Position numbers and translations under genes: made by a program. From Caulobacter mirabilis (GTDB lineage Bacteria > Pseudomonadota > Alphaproteobacteria > Caulobacterales > Caulobacteraceae): a stretch of DNA of 64,000 bases. The stretch's first letter is position 1, and each line of letters begins with the position of its first letter. Positions 29,240 to 37,401 of this stretch are shown here, in pieces. Location of the stretch: positions 2,852,001 through 2,916,000 of the forward strand of contig NZ_CP024201.1 in NCBI RefSeq assembly GCF_002749615.1, given 5' to 3'. The notes under the pieces are model-generated. The model did not search any database, was not told the DNA's origin, and saw only the letters and a list, made by a program, of their open reading frames with translations.

Positions 29240-30180
29240 TGCTCGCCCGCGTGGCCGACAGTCTCTACTGGATGGGGCGCTACATCGAGCGGGCCGAGCA
29301 TGTCGCGCGGCTGGCCGACATCATGCTGACCGCGACGCTCGACCGCGCCGTCGACGCCGGCCGAACCCAGGAGATCGCCGTGGCGGCGGCGGGGGAGACC
29401 CCGCCCGCGCCCGGCGCCCTTCCGATGCAGGCGGCCCGACGCCTGGTGTTCGACCGTTCCAGCGCCGGCGGCGTGCTGTCCTCGCTGGCTCGGGCGCGGG
29501 AAAATGCACGACAGGTCCGCGACCAGATCACCACCGAGACCTGGGAGCGCCTCAACCTGCTCTACCTCAAGGTCACCGGCGAGACGGCGGTCGATCTCTT
29601 CGACATGGGCGCGTCGGCCTTCCTGCACGACGTCATCGCCGACCTGCACCTGTTCAGGGGCGCCGCCGACGCGACCATGAGCCATGGCGAAGGCTTCCGC
29701 TTCCTGATGCTGGGGGTCTATCTGGAGCGGGCCAACCTCATCGCCCAGCTGTTGGAAGTCTGCTTCGGCGACGGTCGGGGGGCGCGCAGCAGCGACCACG
29801 TCGCCGAGATGAACCTGCTGCGCATGGCCTGCGCGCTGGAACCCTACCTGCGTCGCTACACGGCCGAGATCGAGCCTCGCCTGATCCTGGAGTTCCTGCT
29901 GTTCGACGAGGAGTTCCCGCGGTCGATCCGGTTCGCCACCGCCAGGATCGAGGAGAACCTCGGCGGCATATCCCGTCTTGCCCGCGGGGGTGGACTGACG
30001 GCGCCGGACCGTCTGGCCGGCCGCCTCAAGGCGCGGCTCGAATTCGCCGACATGGAGGAGCTGCGCGCCATGGACGCCAGCGCTCTGCTGACCGACGTCG
30101 TCGCCGACTGCGCCCGCATCCACGACGCCGTCCATGACGCCTACGTCGCCTATTCGCTCGAGACGAGGCTGCCGGCATGA
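29236..30180 (+). CDS. Alpha-E domain-containing protein
   Basis: 314-aa all-helical protein of the alpha-E (DUF403) family. The N-terminus MLARVADSLYWMGRYIERAEHVARL is diagnostic, with a further helical block around SHGEGFRFLMLGVYLERANLI. Function is unknown; it always travels with a circularly permuted ATP-grasp and a transglutaminase-like protein. It overlaps the upstream gene by four bases and is followed after 19 bases by the third member. Confidence 0.92.
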   Translation: MMLARVADSLYWMGRYIERAEHVARLADIMLTATLDRAVDAGRTQEIAVAAAGETPPAPGALPMQAARRLVFDRSSAGGVLSSLARARENARQVRDQITTETWERLNLLYLKVTGETAVDLFDMGASAFLHDVIADLHLFRGAADATMSHGEGFRFLMLGVYLERANLIAQLLEVCFGDGRGARSSDHVAEMNLLRMACALEPYLRRYTAEIEPRLILEFLLFDEEFPRSIRFATARIEENLGGISRLARGGGLTAPDRLAGRLKARLEFADMEELRAMDASALLTDVVADCARIHDAVHDAYVAYSLETRLPA

Positions 30181-30199
30181 CCGGATTGGAGACCGCCTG

Positions 30200-31171
30200 A
30201 TGCTGCTCGAAATCCGGCACCTCACCCAGTACCGCTACGAGCAGCTGGTCCGGGAAAGCCTGATGGAGCTGCGGATGCAGCCCCGTAAGAGCGCCGGCCA
30301 GCGACTGATCAGCTTCGATCTGGCCGTAGATCCCCGCGCGCCGCTGTTCTCCTACGTCGACGACTTCGGCAACGCCGTCCACCATTTCGACGTCCCCCAG
30401 CCGCACGACACCCTGACGATCGAGACGCGGGCGGCCGTGGAGACGCAACCGGCTCAACCCCTGCCCGAAACGCTGGATATGGGGGAGTGGGACCGACTGC
30501 GCGGCGACTTCGTGCGGGGCGAGTGCTTCGACTTCCTGCGTCCCCATGGCTTTGTTCAGGTCACCGAGGCGCTCACGCGGTTCATGGCCGAACGCGACCT
30601 GGAGGACTTGCGCCGACGCGATCCCCTCACCGCCATCCGGGCGCTGAACACCGCCATCTACCAGGCTTTCGATTACACGCCCGGGATCACGGACGCCGAC
30701 AGTCCGATCGACCTGGCCCTGACCGAAGGCCGCGGCGTCTGCCAGGACTTCGCCCATGTCATGCTGGCGGTCTGTCGCGCCTGGGGCGTGCCGGCGCGGT
30801 ACGTCTCCGGCTACCTGTTCACCGACCGCCGTCAGGGGGACCGCTCCGATCCGGATGCGACCCATGCTTGGGTGGAGGTGTTCCTCCCGACCCTGCGCTG
30901 GATCGGCTTCGACCCCACCAACAATGTCCTGGCGGGCGAGCGCCACGTGGCCGTCGCCGTCGGCCGCGACTACGGAGACGCGCCGCCGACCCGCGGGGTC
31001 TATAAGGGCGAGGCGGAAAGTCAGCTGGCGGTGGCGGTCTCCGTGGGGCGGGCGCGAGCGGCCGTCGCCGACCCGGAATTCCTGCGCCTTCCCCGGCCGG
31101 TCTTCGCCGGCGGCCGACGCGCGCGCGCCGCGGACGATCGCCGGCGGCAGGAGCAGCAACAGCAGCAGTAG
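30200..31171 (+). CDS. Transglutaminase-like family protein of the ATP-grasp/alpha-E cluster
   Basis: 323-aa protein with an N-terminal beta domain (MLLEIRHLTQYRYEQLV) and a transglutaminase/protease-like core. The catalytic Cys is in GRGVCQDFAHVM (about 182), the His in THAWVEVF (about 225) and an Asp in IGFDPTNN (about 240), so the triad is intact. The tail is glutamine/arginine-rich. I use the ATG at 30200 because it begins the conserved N-terminus; an upstream ATG would overlap the alpha-E gene by 47 bases. An amide-bond hydrolase or ligase role is likely, with unknown substrate. Confidence 0.9.
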   Translation: MLLEIRHLTQYRYEQLVRESLMELRMQPRKSAGQRLISFDLAVDPRAPLFSYVDDFGNAVHHFDVPQPHDTLTIETRAAVETQPAQPLPETLDMGEWDRLRGDFVRGECFDFLRPHGFVQVTEALTRFMAERDLEDLRRRDPLTAIRALNTAIYQAFDYTPGITDADSPIDLALTEGRGVCQDFAHVMLAVCRAWGVPARYVSGYLFTDRRQGDRSDPDATHAWVEVFLPTLRWIGFDPTNNVLAGERHVAVAVGRDYGDAPPTRGVYKGEAESQLAVAVSVGRARAAVADPEFLRLPRPVFAGGRRARAADDRRRQEQQQQQ

Positions 31172-31180
31172 AAGGAAAGC

Positions 31181-31225
31181 GGGGCGTCGGCGGGCCCACG
31201 GGGGAGCAAGGCCGGCCGACGCCCC
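31181..31225 (+). terminator. Possible terminator after the ATP-grasp cluster
   Basis: An 11-base perfect stem, GGGGCGTCGGC at 31181-31191 pairing with GCCGACGCCCC at 31215-31225, starts ten bases after the stop of the transglutaminase-like gene. The loop is long (23 bases) and no T-run follows, so it may be an mRNA-end structure rather than a classical intrinsic terminator. The next gene is convergent. Confidence 0.4.
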
Positions 31226-31306
31226 TTCGGCCCTCCCCGCCAAGAGACGGGCCGTTACCGAGGTCGTCCCATCCGAAGCAGGGAACGACCTGGATCTCAC
31301 ATCGCG

Positions 31307-32962
31307 TCAGGCCACCAGCGCCGCCTCCTTGCAGCGCAGGCCATTCACGCGGACATCCGCTTCTCCGACTTTCACGCCCAGGATCCCGGTCAGCGTATTG
31401 AGCAGTCCGTCCAAGGGCGCGGCGACCGCGGTCAGAAGGTCGCCCACGACCTTGATGACCGCGTTGTTGCCAAGCGAAAGGCTCAGGATCCCGAGGATGT
31501 CGATATCCAGGTCGAGATTCCCGATCAGGGTGCCGATCAGCGCCCCGGCGATGTCGTCGGTCTGGACCGACTTCAGCGTCCTGGCCTTGATCTCGTTGTT
31601 GTTGAACGAGACGCTCTTCCAGCTGGCGCCGCCGATCGAGGCCTGCGAACTGCCGGTGATGTCGAGCAGCAGGGTGTCGGCGATCGTCGCCGATCCCACG
31701 GTCATCGGATGGGTGAAGTCGTTCAGCTTGGTCCGATCGATCTGGCCGATCCACAGCTTGCCGACGCTCGGCTTCACGGCCAGGGTCGCGATGCGGTTGT
31801 TGCAGTCGAGGCTTTGCAGCTTGGCCTCCGCCGAGGCGGTCTCGACCAGGATCGGCAGATTGACCTGGGCGATGCCGGCCAGCAGACCGCCGGAGCCGAC
31901 CTTGGCGTCCAGATAGAGGCGGGTCTGCGCGGTCCTGATCACGACGCTGTCGTCGGAGCTGACGGTCAGCCAGGTCGAGTTGTTCGGCCGCTCGCCGATC
32001 GCCAGCCAGGCGTCGACGCTGGCCACGCCGGGAACGTTGGTTCCGATGTCGAGCTTCACCTGCCGCCCTTCCTGGGCGAGCTGGAGCGTAGCGCTGGTCA
32101 GGTCCAGGGCGCTGACCGCGATCCCCGCGCCCTGCCCGCCGGACACGCTGCTCTGGGGGCCGTAGGGGCCGACGCTGATCAGCTTGTCGAGTTCGGCCGG
32201 CGTAGCCGTGCCCGCCGCCTGGGCGATCTGGCGCACGGCGAGCGCGGCGCTGTCCTTGCCCTCGTCGTCGAGAAGCTTCTCCAGAACCTGCAACGCCTTG
32301 CCGGTCGTCACATCCGCCTGCAGCACCTTCTCGTAGGAGAGCCCCCTGAGACCGAGCTCCGTCCGCAGCAGATCCAGGTATTTGAACAGGTCGACGTCGG
32401 TGTTGAGGAGCTGGTTGTAGTCCATCACCGACAGGTTGATCGAACTGCCGGTCAGGCCCTTCAGCAGCGAATTGGCCACGCCGCCGTTCAGTGAGGCCAG
32501 CCGCGAGCCCAGCTGAAAACTGGCCATCTCGGCGCGGGCGGCCGTCGCCGATCGGCTGATGTCGACGGTGGACCGGCCAAGGAACACCTGGCCGAAGAAG
32601 ATGTCAGCCTTGCCGGAGAGCTTGACCCGCACCGCGTTGGGCGCGGCCGCGCCGGCGGTGAAGCGGTTGGCCGCGGCGACCGCGGGATTGGGCTTGTACT
32701 TGCCGCTGGTCACCTCGACGGTGAGCGGACCCCGCCAGCCGTTGGCGGCCGCGGTCGCCTGGGCCGCTCGCTGGGCGTTCGGCATGTCGCGCGCGGCGGC
32801 CAGGGCGGCCAGATCGGCGATGCCCTGCAGCTTGCGGGTCTGGCCGTAGACCGAGCCCATATCGATGGCGAGCGCGCCGAAGCCGATGATCAGGGCCGAG
32901 GAGAAGGCCGCGATCAGGGCGATGCCCCCGCGCTCGTCCCTGGCGAACCGACGGAGCCGCAT
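31307..32962 (-). CDS. TadG-like pilus-assembly family protein
   Basis: 551-aa protein with the TadG-type N-terminus: a basic start, then FARDERGGIALIAAFSSALIIGFG as a single membrane anchor (about 8-34), then the conserved DMGSVYGQTRKLQGIADLAALAAAR. The rest is a large extracytoplasmic part of repetitive beta/helix character without a clear von Willebrand motif. Flp/Tad-associated TadG proteins anchor pili or act at the envelope. No tad secretion genes are nearby, so this is an orphan TadE/TadG pair. Its ATG overlaps the tadE-like stop by one base. Confidence 0.85.
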   Translation of the reverse strand: MRLRRFARDERGGIALIAAFSSALIIGFGALAIDMGSVYGQTRKLQGIADLAALAAARDMPNAQRAAQATAAANGWRGPLTVEVTSGKYKPNPAVAAANRFTAGAAAPNAVRVKLSGKADIFFGQVFLGRSTVDISRSATAARAEMASFQLGSRLASLNGGVANSLLKGLTGSSINLSVMDYNQLLNTDVDLFKYLDLLRTELGLRGLSYEKVLQADVTTGKALQVLEKLLDDEGKDSAALAVRQIAQAAGTATPAELDKLISVGPYGPQSSVSGGQGAGIAVSALDLTSATLQLAQEGRQVKLDIGTNVPGVASVDAWLAIGERPNNSTWLTVSSDDSVVIRTAQTRLYLDAKVGSGGLLAGIAQVNLPILVETASAEAKLQSLDCNNRIATLAVKPSVGKLWIGQIDRTKLNDFTHPMTVGSATIADTLLLDITGSSQASIGGASWKSVSFNNNEIKARTLKSVQTDDIAGALIGTLIGNLDLDIDILGILSLSLGNNAVIKVVGDLLTAVAAPLDGLLNTLTGILGVKVGEADVRVNGLRCKEAALVA

Positions 32963-33387
32963 CAGTACCCTCCCAGCCGGACGGTGGCCGAGCGCGAGAT
33001 CGTGCTCGACGGCATGGGGACGAGCCCCTTCATCGACCAGAAGGGCGTGTCGGCCGCGTTATAGGAGATGGCGACCGTAACCCGGTCGGACGCATTGGTG
33101 ACGGTCAGGGTGGCCTTGTTCCGCTCCAGCCAGACATAGTCGCCGATCTCGGCGTTCAAGGCGGCTGTGGCCAGGGCCGTGCGTTCGGTGTTGTCCAGAC
33201 CCGCCATCGCGGCGCGGGCGGCGTCGTTGGTCACCTGCTGAACGGCGTGGGACATCCAGAAGTAGCCGCCGTAGCCGCAGAGGCCCAGCAGCATGACGAC
33301 GAACATCGGGCCGACGATGGCGAACTCCAGCGCCGCCGCGCCTCGCTGTTCTGCGAGAAAACCCTTCAGGTGCGTTCTAGCCCTCAT
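32962..33387 (-). CDS. TadE-like pseudopilin family protein
   Basis: 141 residues with the TadE-type N-terminus FLAEQRGAAALEFAIVGPMFVVMLLG, which has the G/AAALEFA cleavage and Glu+5 pattern of Flp pseudopilins. A short beta-rich periplasmic domain follows. TadE proteins are processed by the TadV/CpaA peptidase and take part in Flp pilus or related surface functions. It is the first gene of the two-gene unit with the TadG-like protein. Confidence 0.88.
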   Translation of the reverse strand: MRARTHLKGFLAEQRGAAALEFAIVGPMFVVMLLGLCGYGGYFWMSHAVQQVTNDAARAAMAGLDNTERTALATAALNAEIGDYVWLERNKATLTVTNASDRVTVAISYNAADTPFWSMKGLVPMPSSTISRSATVRLGGY

Positions 33388-33434
33388 GCAACCGATAATG
33401 GCGCCCTTGGGTAAACCGCATCCTAAGATTGCAG

Positions 33435-33456
33435 AACGGCGATATCCGCCGTTTTT
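33435..33456. terminator. Hairpin between cysA and the tadE-like gene
   Basis: AACGGCG at 33435-33441 pairs with CGCCGTT at 33447-33453 around a five-base loop, followed on the plus strand by a T-run (33452-33456). The gene ending here, cysA, comes from the other side, where the hairpin is preceded rather than followed by the U-equivalent run. It could still mark the end of the cys transcript. Function uncertain. Confidence 0.4.
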
Positions 33457-33462
33457 ACTACT

Positions 33463-34488
33463 TTAAAGTGAGTATATGTGGGCCTGACGCGACTCGGCGT
33501 GCAGCGCGGCGCCGGCCGCCAGGGAACGCCCCTGCTCGCGAGAGACCTGAGCTTCCAGTCGTTCACCCTGGGGCGTGACAAGGTCGACGTGGGCCACGGC
33601 GCCGTCGATGCCGACCCGCTCCACCCGAACCTCGAAGCCCTTGCCGTCCAGCGCGATGTCGTAGGGACGCACGAAGCCGACCGCGGGGCCGTCCGCCAGA
33701 CCGGGCGCCGCCAGCGTCACCCCGCCCGAGACGAACCGCCCGTCCCGGACCGCTCCCTCGAACCGGTTGGCCTCGCCGACGAAGCCGCAGACGAACGGGT
33801 TGGCCGGATTGTCGTGGACTTCGGAGGGCGTCCCGACCTGCTCGATCTGGCCCTGGTTCAGGATCGCCACCCGGTCGGCCAGCTCCAGGGCCTCCTCCTG
33901 GTCGTGGGTCACGAAGATAGTGGTCACGCCGGTGGCGTCGTGGATGCGGCGCAGCTCCTTGCGCAGCGACTTGCGGACGGTCGCGTCCAGGGCCCCGAAC
34001 GGCTCGTCGAGCAGCAGCACCCGCGGCGACACCGCCAAAGCCCGGGCCAGGGCCACGCGCTGGCGCTGGCCGCCGGACAGCTGCGACGGGAACCGTTTGC
34101 CCAGGTCGCCCAGCTCCACCAGCTTGAGCAGCTCGTCGACCCGCGCGGCGATCTCGGTCTTCGACGGCTTGGCGGCGCCCTTGCGGACGTCCAGGCCGAA
34201 GGCGACGTTCTTGGCCACGGTCATGTGCTTGAACAGCGCGTACTGCTGGAACACGAACCCGACCCCGCGCCGAGCCGCGCCGGCGTAGGTGACGTCCTCG
34301 GTCTCGAACAGGATCTGGCCGCTGTCGGGATACTCCAGGCCGGCGATGGCCCGCAGCAGGGTGGTCTTGCCCGAGCCCGACGGCCCGAGCAACGCCAGCA
34401 GCTCGCCGGGCGCGATCTCCAGGCTGACGTCGTTCAGGGCCGGGAAACGGCCGAACGTCTTCTGCACCGATCGGATGGAGATGGTCAT
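33463..34488 (-). CDS. cysA: Sulfate/thiosulfate ABC transporter ATP-binding protein
   Basis: 341-aa ATPase of the sulfate importer. Walker A is [12 protein letters not shown] at about 36-47, the ABC signature [15 protein letters not shown] at about 139-153, Walker [13 protein letters not shown], and the switch His in [12 protein letters not shown]. The C-terminal TOBE-like domain is somewhat shorter than in E. coli CysA. It is the last gene of cysT-cysW-cysA, 19 bases after cysW. Confidence 0.95.
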   Translation of the reverse strand: MTISIRSVQKTFGRFPALNDVSLEIAPGELLALLGPSGSGKTTLLRAIAGLEYPDSGQILFETEDVTYAGAARRGVGFVFQQYALFKHMTVAKNVAFGLDVRKGAAKPSKTEIAARVDELLKLVELGDLGKRFPSQLSGGQRQRVALARALAVSPRVLLLDEPFGALDATVRKSLRKELRRIHDATGVTTIFVTHDQEEALELADRVAILNQGQIEQVGTPSEVHDNPANPFVCGFVGEANRFEGAVRDGRFVSGGVTLAAPGLADGPAVGFVRPYDIALDGKGFEVRVERVGIDGAVAHVDLVTPQGERLEAQVSREQGRSLAAGAALHAESRQAHIYSL

Positions 34489-34507
34489 GGGACGGCGTGG
34501 GCTCCGG

Positions 34508-35353
34508 TCAGTGTGCGGCCTTGCGGCCGGGCTGGGCGGCCTCGAGCAGGCTCTTCAGCACCAGGGTGACGAGGGCGAGCAGGCAGAGCAACGCCGCCAC
34601 CGCGAACGCGCCCACGAAGTCGTACTCGTTGTAGAGGATCTCGACATGCAGCGGCATGGTGTTGGTCAGGCCGCGGATATGGCCGCTGACCACCGACACC
34701 GCGCCGAACTCGCCCATCGCCCGGGCGTTGCACAGCAGCACGCCGTACAGCAGGCCCCAGCGGACGTTCGGCGCGGTGACGCTCCAGAAGGTGCGCAGAC
34801 CCGAGGCGCCGAGCGAGACCGAAGCCTCCTCCTCGTCGGTCCCCTGCTCCTGCATCAGCGGGATCAGCTCGCGGGCGACGAAGGGGAAGGTCACGAAGAC
34901 GGTGGCCAGCACGATGCCGGGCACGGCGAAGATGATCTTGATGTCGTGCTCGATCAGCCAGCCGCCGAACCAGCCCTGGGCCCCGAACACCAGCACATAG
35001 ATCAGGCCCGCCACCACCGGCGACACCGAGAACGGCAGGTCGATCAGGGTGATCAGGAAGGCCTTGCCCCGGAAGTGATGCTTGGCGATCGCCCAGGAGG
35101 CGCAGAGGCCGAAGACGGCGTTGAACGGCACGGCGATCGCGGCGGTCAGCAGGGTCAGCTTGATGGCCGCCAGCGCGTCGGGATTCCGGATCGCCTCCAG
35201 CGCCACGGGCAGGCCCTTGCGCAGCGCCTCCACGAACACCGAGGCCAGCGGCAGGATCAGCGCCAGGCCCAGGAAGGCCAGGACCAGGCCCACGACCAGG
35301 ACCCTGGCCCAGGTCGGATCCTCGGTCGGGCGGCGGGCGGCGACGCGGCTCAT
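34508..35353 (-). CDS. cysW: Sulfate/thiosulfate ABC transporter permease CysW
   Basis: 281-aa inner-membrane permease with six predicted transmembrane segments. The EAA-type loop [20 protein letters not shown] (about 190-209) contacts the ATPase. The motif [20 protein letters not shown] is characteristic of CysW. Its ATG overlaps the cysT stop by four bases. Confidence 0.94.
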   Translation of the reverse strand: MSRVAARRPTEDPTWARVLVVGLVLAFLGLALILPLASVFVEALRKGLPVALEAIRNPDALAAIKLTLLTAAIAVPFNAVFGLCASWAIAKHHFRGKAFLITLIDLPFSVSPVVAGLIYVLVFGAQGWFGGWLIEHDIKIIFAVPGIVLATVFVTFPFVARELIPLMQEQGTDEEEASVSLGASGLRTFWSVTAPNVRWGLLYGVLLCNARAMGEFGAVSVVSGHIRGLTNTMPLHVEILYNEYDFVGAFAVAALLCLLALVTLVLKSLLEAAQPGRKAAH

Positions 35354-36225
35354 GCGTATCTCCTCGCCCAGGCCTGGATGGCGTTGATGACCAGCAGCAT
35401 CAGGAAGGAGACCGCCAGCATGACCACCGCGATCGAGGCGGCGGCGGCGTACTCGTACTGCTCCAGCTGGATGACGATCAGCAGCGGGGCGATCTCGGAT
35501 TTGTAGGGCATGTTGCCGGCGATGAAGATCACCGAGCCGTACTCGCCGACCGCCCGGGCGAAGGCCATGGCGAAGCCGGTCAGCCAGGCGGGCGCGAGCG
35601 CCGGCAGCACCACCCGCACGATGGTCTGCAGCCGGTTGGCGCCCAGGCTGGCGGCGGCCTCCTCCACGTCGGCGGCCAGGTCGTGCATGACCGGCTCCAG
35701 CGTCCGGACCACGAACGGCAGGCCGATGAAGGTCAGGGCGATGACCACGCCCAGCGGGCTGTAGGCGGCCTTGATCCCCAGCGGGGTCAGGAACTGGCCG
35801 ATCCAGCCCTGCGGCGCGTAGAGCGTGGCGAGCGCGATGCCGGCCACCGCCGTCGGCAGGGCGAACGGCAGGTCGACCAGGGCGTTGATCACGCTCTTGC
35901 CGGGAAAGCTGTAGCGGACCAGGGCCCAGGCGGTCAGGACCCCGAACACGCCGTTGACCACGGCCGCCAGGAACGAGGCCCCGAAGGTCAGCTCATAGGC
36001 CTTCAGCGCCCGCTCGGAGAAGGCGGCGGCGATGAACTCCGGAAACGACAGTTCGGCCGACTTGATCGCCACCGCGGTCAGCGGGATCAGCACGATCAGC
36101 GACAGGATGGTCAGGGTCACGCCCATCGTCAGGCCGAAGCCCGGGATGGCGCTGCGCCGGCGCAGCCACGGCTTGCGGCGCGGCCGGCGTTCGGGCGTCG
36201 GGGTCACGGCGTCCAGGGCTGTCAT
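35350..36225 (-). CDS. cysT: Sulfate/thiosulfate ABC transporter permease CysT
   Basis: 291-aa permease. A basic cytoplasmic N-terminus is followed by six membrane segments, and the EAA loop is [21 protein letters not shown]. The family motif [20 protein letters not shown] is near 235-254. It is the first gene of the transporter operon. No sulfate-binding protein gene is found upstream, where the sequence becomes non-coding and then carries a gene remnant. A near-palindrome CCACCTGGGTGG at 36331-36342 in the leader region could be an operator, but I cannot assign it. Confidence 0.94.
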   Translation of the reverse strand: MTALDAVTPTPERRPRRKPWLRRRSAIPGFGLTMGVTLTILSLIVLIPLTAVAIKSAELSFPEFIAAAFSERALKAYELTFGASFLAAVVNGVFGVLTAWALVRYSFPGKSVINALVDLPFALPTAVAGIALATLYAPQGWIGQFLTPLGIKAAYSPLGVVIALTFIGLPFVVRTLEPVMHDLAADVEEAAASLGANRLQTIVRVVLPALAPAWLTGFAMAFARAVGEYGSVIFIAGNMPYKSEIAPLLIVIQLEQYEYAAAASIAVVMLAVSFLMLLVINAIQAWARRYA

Positions 36226-36516
36226 CGTCGCGTCGCGGCTCGGCCTGTTCTAGCGGCCGACATACAAACGCACATCGCCCCGGTTTTGATGCCGGGCGGT
36301 TTCCCGCCCCCCGACCGGCGATAAAACCTACCACCTGGGTGGGCAAAAGAGATTTTCTGAGGGGGCGGTTAGCGGGGCCGGACGGCGCGACGCGGAGCCC
36401 CTCACGGCCGGGCCTTCGACCTCGCGGCCGTCGCGGCGCGGAAGTCTGCCCGGCGCCCGGGACGCCGGACCGCCGGCGACCGCAGCGGCGGTCGGCGCTT
36501 CACGGGAGAGAGGCGG

Positions 36517-36822
36517 TTGTCGGGACCTCAGGGACCCGATGGGGTCAGGCCCGCCGCGGCGGCGGTCACCCTGGAACTGGTCCTGAACGGCGGCGGCTCG
36601 GCCCGCCCGCCCCGCATCGTCCGCGCCGAGGCCGGAACCCCGCCGGAAGCCCAGCTGCTGGCCGAGGCGCGGGCGCTGACCGCGATCCAGACCCGCCCGC
36701 TCTACAAGGCCGCCGGCCTGCCGGGACAGGTGCACCGCGTGCGGTTCGAGGCGGTGGCGACAAAGAACCGGCGGGTGAATGCTTCTCTCCACTCTCAGTC
36801 GCTGCAGAAGAAGCACAACTAA
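36517..36822 (+). pseudogene. Decayed 3' fragment of the TolA/TonB-like gene (second copy at 62316-63092)
   Basis: About 65 residues encoded here (VTLELVLNGGGSARPPRIV onwards to GQVHRVRFEA) are nearly the same as the C-terminal domain of the TolA/TonB-like protein encoded at 62316-63092. The DNA match is strongest between 36565-36754 and 62856-63048. Upstream, the match decays after a deletion (around 36517-36564). The membrane anchor and proline/glycine-rich middle are missing, and the 3' end differs. It is therefore a truncated duplicate, not a functional gene, and lies on the far side of the RHS cassettes from the intact copy. Confidence 0.8.
36565..36754 (+). repeat. Direct repeat, left copy (partner 62856-63048)
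   Basis: About 190 bases that match the 3' coding part of the TolA/TonB-like gene at the right end with few substitutions and one 3-base gap. Both copies have the same orientation, so they form direct repeats bracketing the RHS and type II secretion genes (about 26 kb apart). Confidence 0.8.
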
Positions 36823-37200
36823 GAGCTAACACTAAGTCGATCTCGGTTGAGGGGGTGTCAGTCCGTCCCAAGGTTCCGGCGCCAACAAATACTGCAGCGG
36901 CCACACATTGTCTCGATCTCGGCCGCAGCGGGGGCAAGCGCGATCATAGCAAACTCGCCGCGTGAAATTCGGCTCTTTGGCCGCCCGTCTCCCGGCCCAT
37001 TTTGGGTATGCCCGTATGAGCCGTCCCTGTGATGTCCGCTGAGGGCGGAGTTTGGAGGCTGGAATACTTGCGCCGCGAAGCACTGGCCGTCGCGCTGGCG
37101 CAAGAACACATATCGGAATCTCGCTCTGCGGGACGCCCATCGGCCGGTCGATAGGGCCGAAATCAGCTCCAGCGACTATTCGATCCAGGCGGTTTGATGC
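36823..37200. other. Gene-poor stretch at the left end of the RHS region
   Basis: 378 bases with mixed composition, partly less GC-rich than the surroundings. I see no supported gene. A short minus-strand frame with CGRC/C-type cysteines (about 36858-37109) has no recognisable family and poor codon bias. The stretch lies between the TolA/TonB-like remnant and the last gene of the RHS region, and reads like a graveyard of rearranged DNA. Confidence 0.4.
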
Positions 37201-37401
37201 TCAATCCTTGAACCAGTCGAAATACCCCCTCGACTTCATAATTGAATATGCAATGCCCCAAAAGATAAAAAAGCCCGCAAAGAAGGCAAACGGGTGAACA
37301 AGTTTGGAGATCGTCCCGCCGAATGCCCTATCCGCGAAGTACGCAAGAAATAGGGTTAGAAATATAGTTACAGATATTTTTCCTATTAGACTCTTTTTCA
37401 T
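37201..37401 (-). CDS. Small two-helix membrane protein; candidate immunity protein of RHS cassette 2
   Basis: 66 residues with two hydrophobic helices (about 7-26 and 38-54), a basic N-terminus (MKKSLIGKIS) and the short tail KSRGYFDWFKD. The start ATG overlaps the stop of the RHS-core gene (ATGA at 37398-37401). Base composition is clearly AT-richer than the neighbours. Position immediately after a polymorphic C-terminus, small size, membrane location and different composition are the usual marks of an immunity gene. That would fit a toxin acting on the inner membrane. No family is recognised, so the role is inferred. Confidence 0.65.
   Translation of the reverse strand: MKKSLIGKISVTIFLTLFLAYFADRAFGGTISKLVHPFAFFAGFFIFWGIAYSIMKSRGYFDWFKD

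Noticed and set aside
36331..36342. CCACCTGGGTGG as a sulfur-responsive operator for cysT
   Set aside because: Only one near-palindrome, not matching a regulator site I know; left as a remark, not a feature.
36328..36816. Minus-strand open frame of 162 codons and a similar one at 61863-63029
   Set aside because: Both are antisense to the TolA/TonB-like sequence; their mutual similarity only reflects the DNA repeat on the plus strand.
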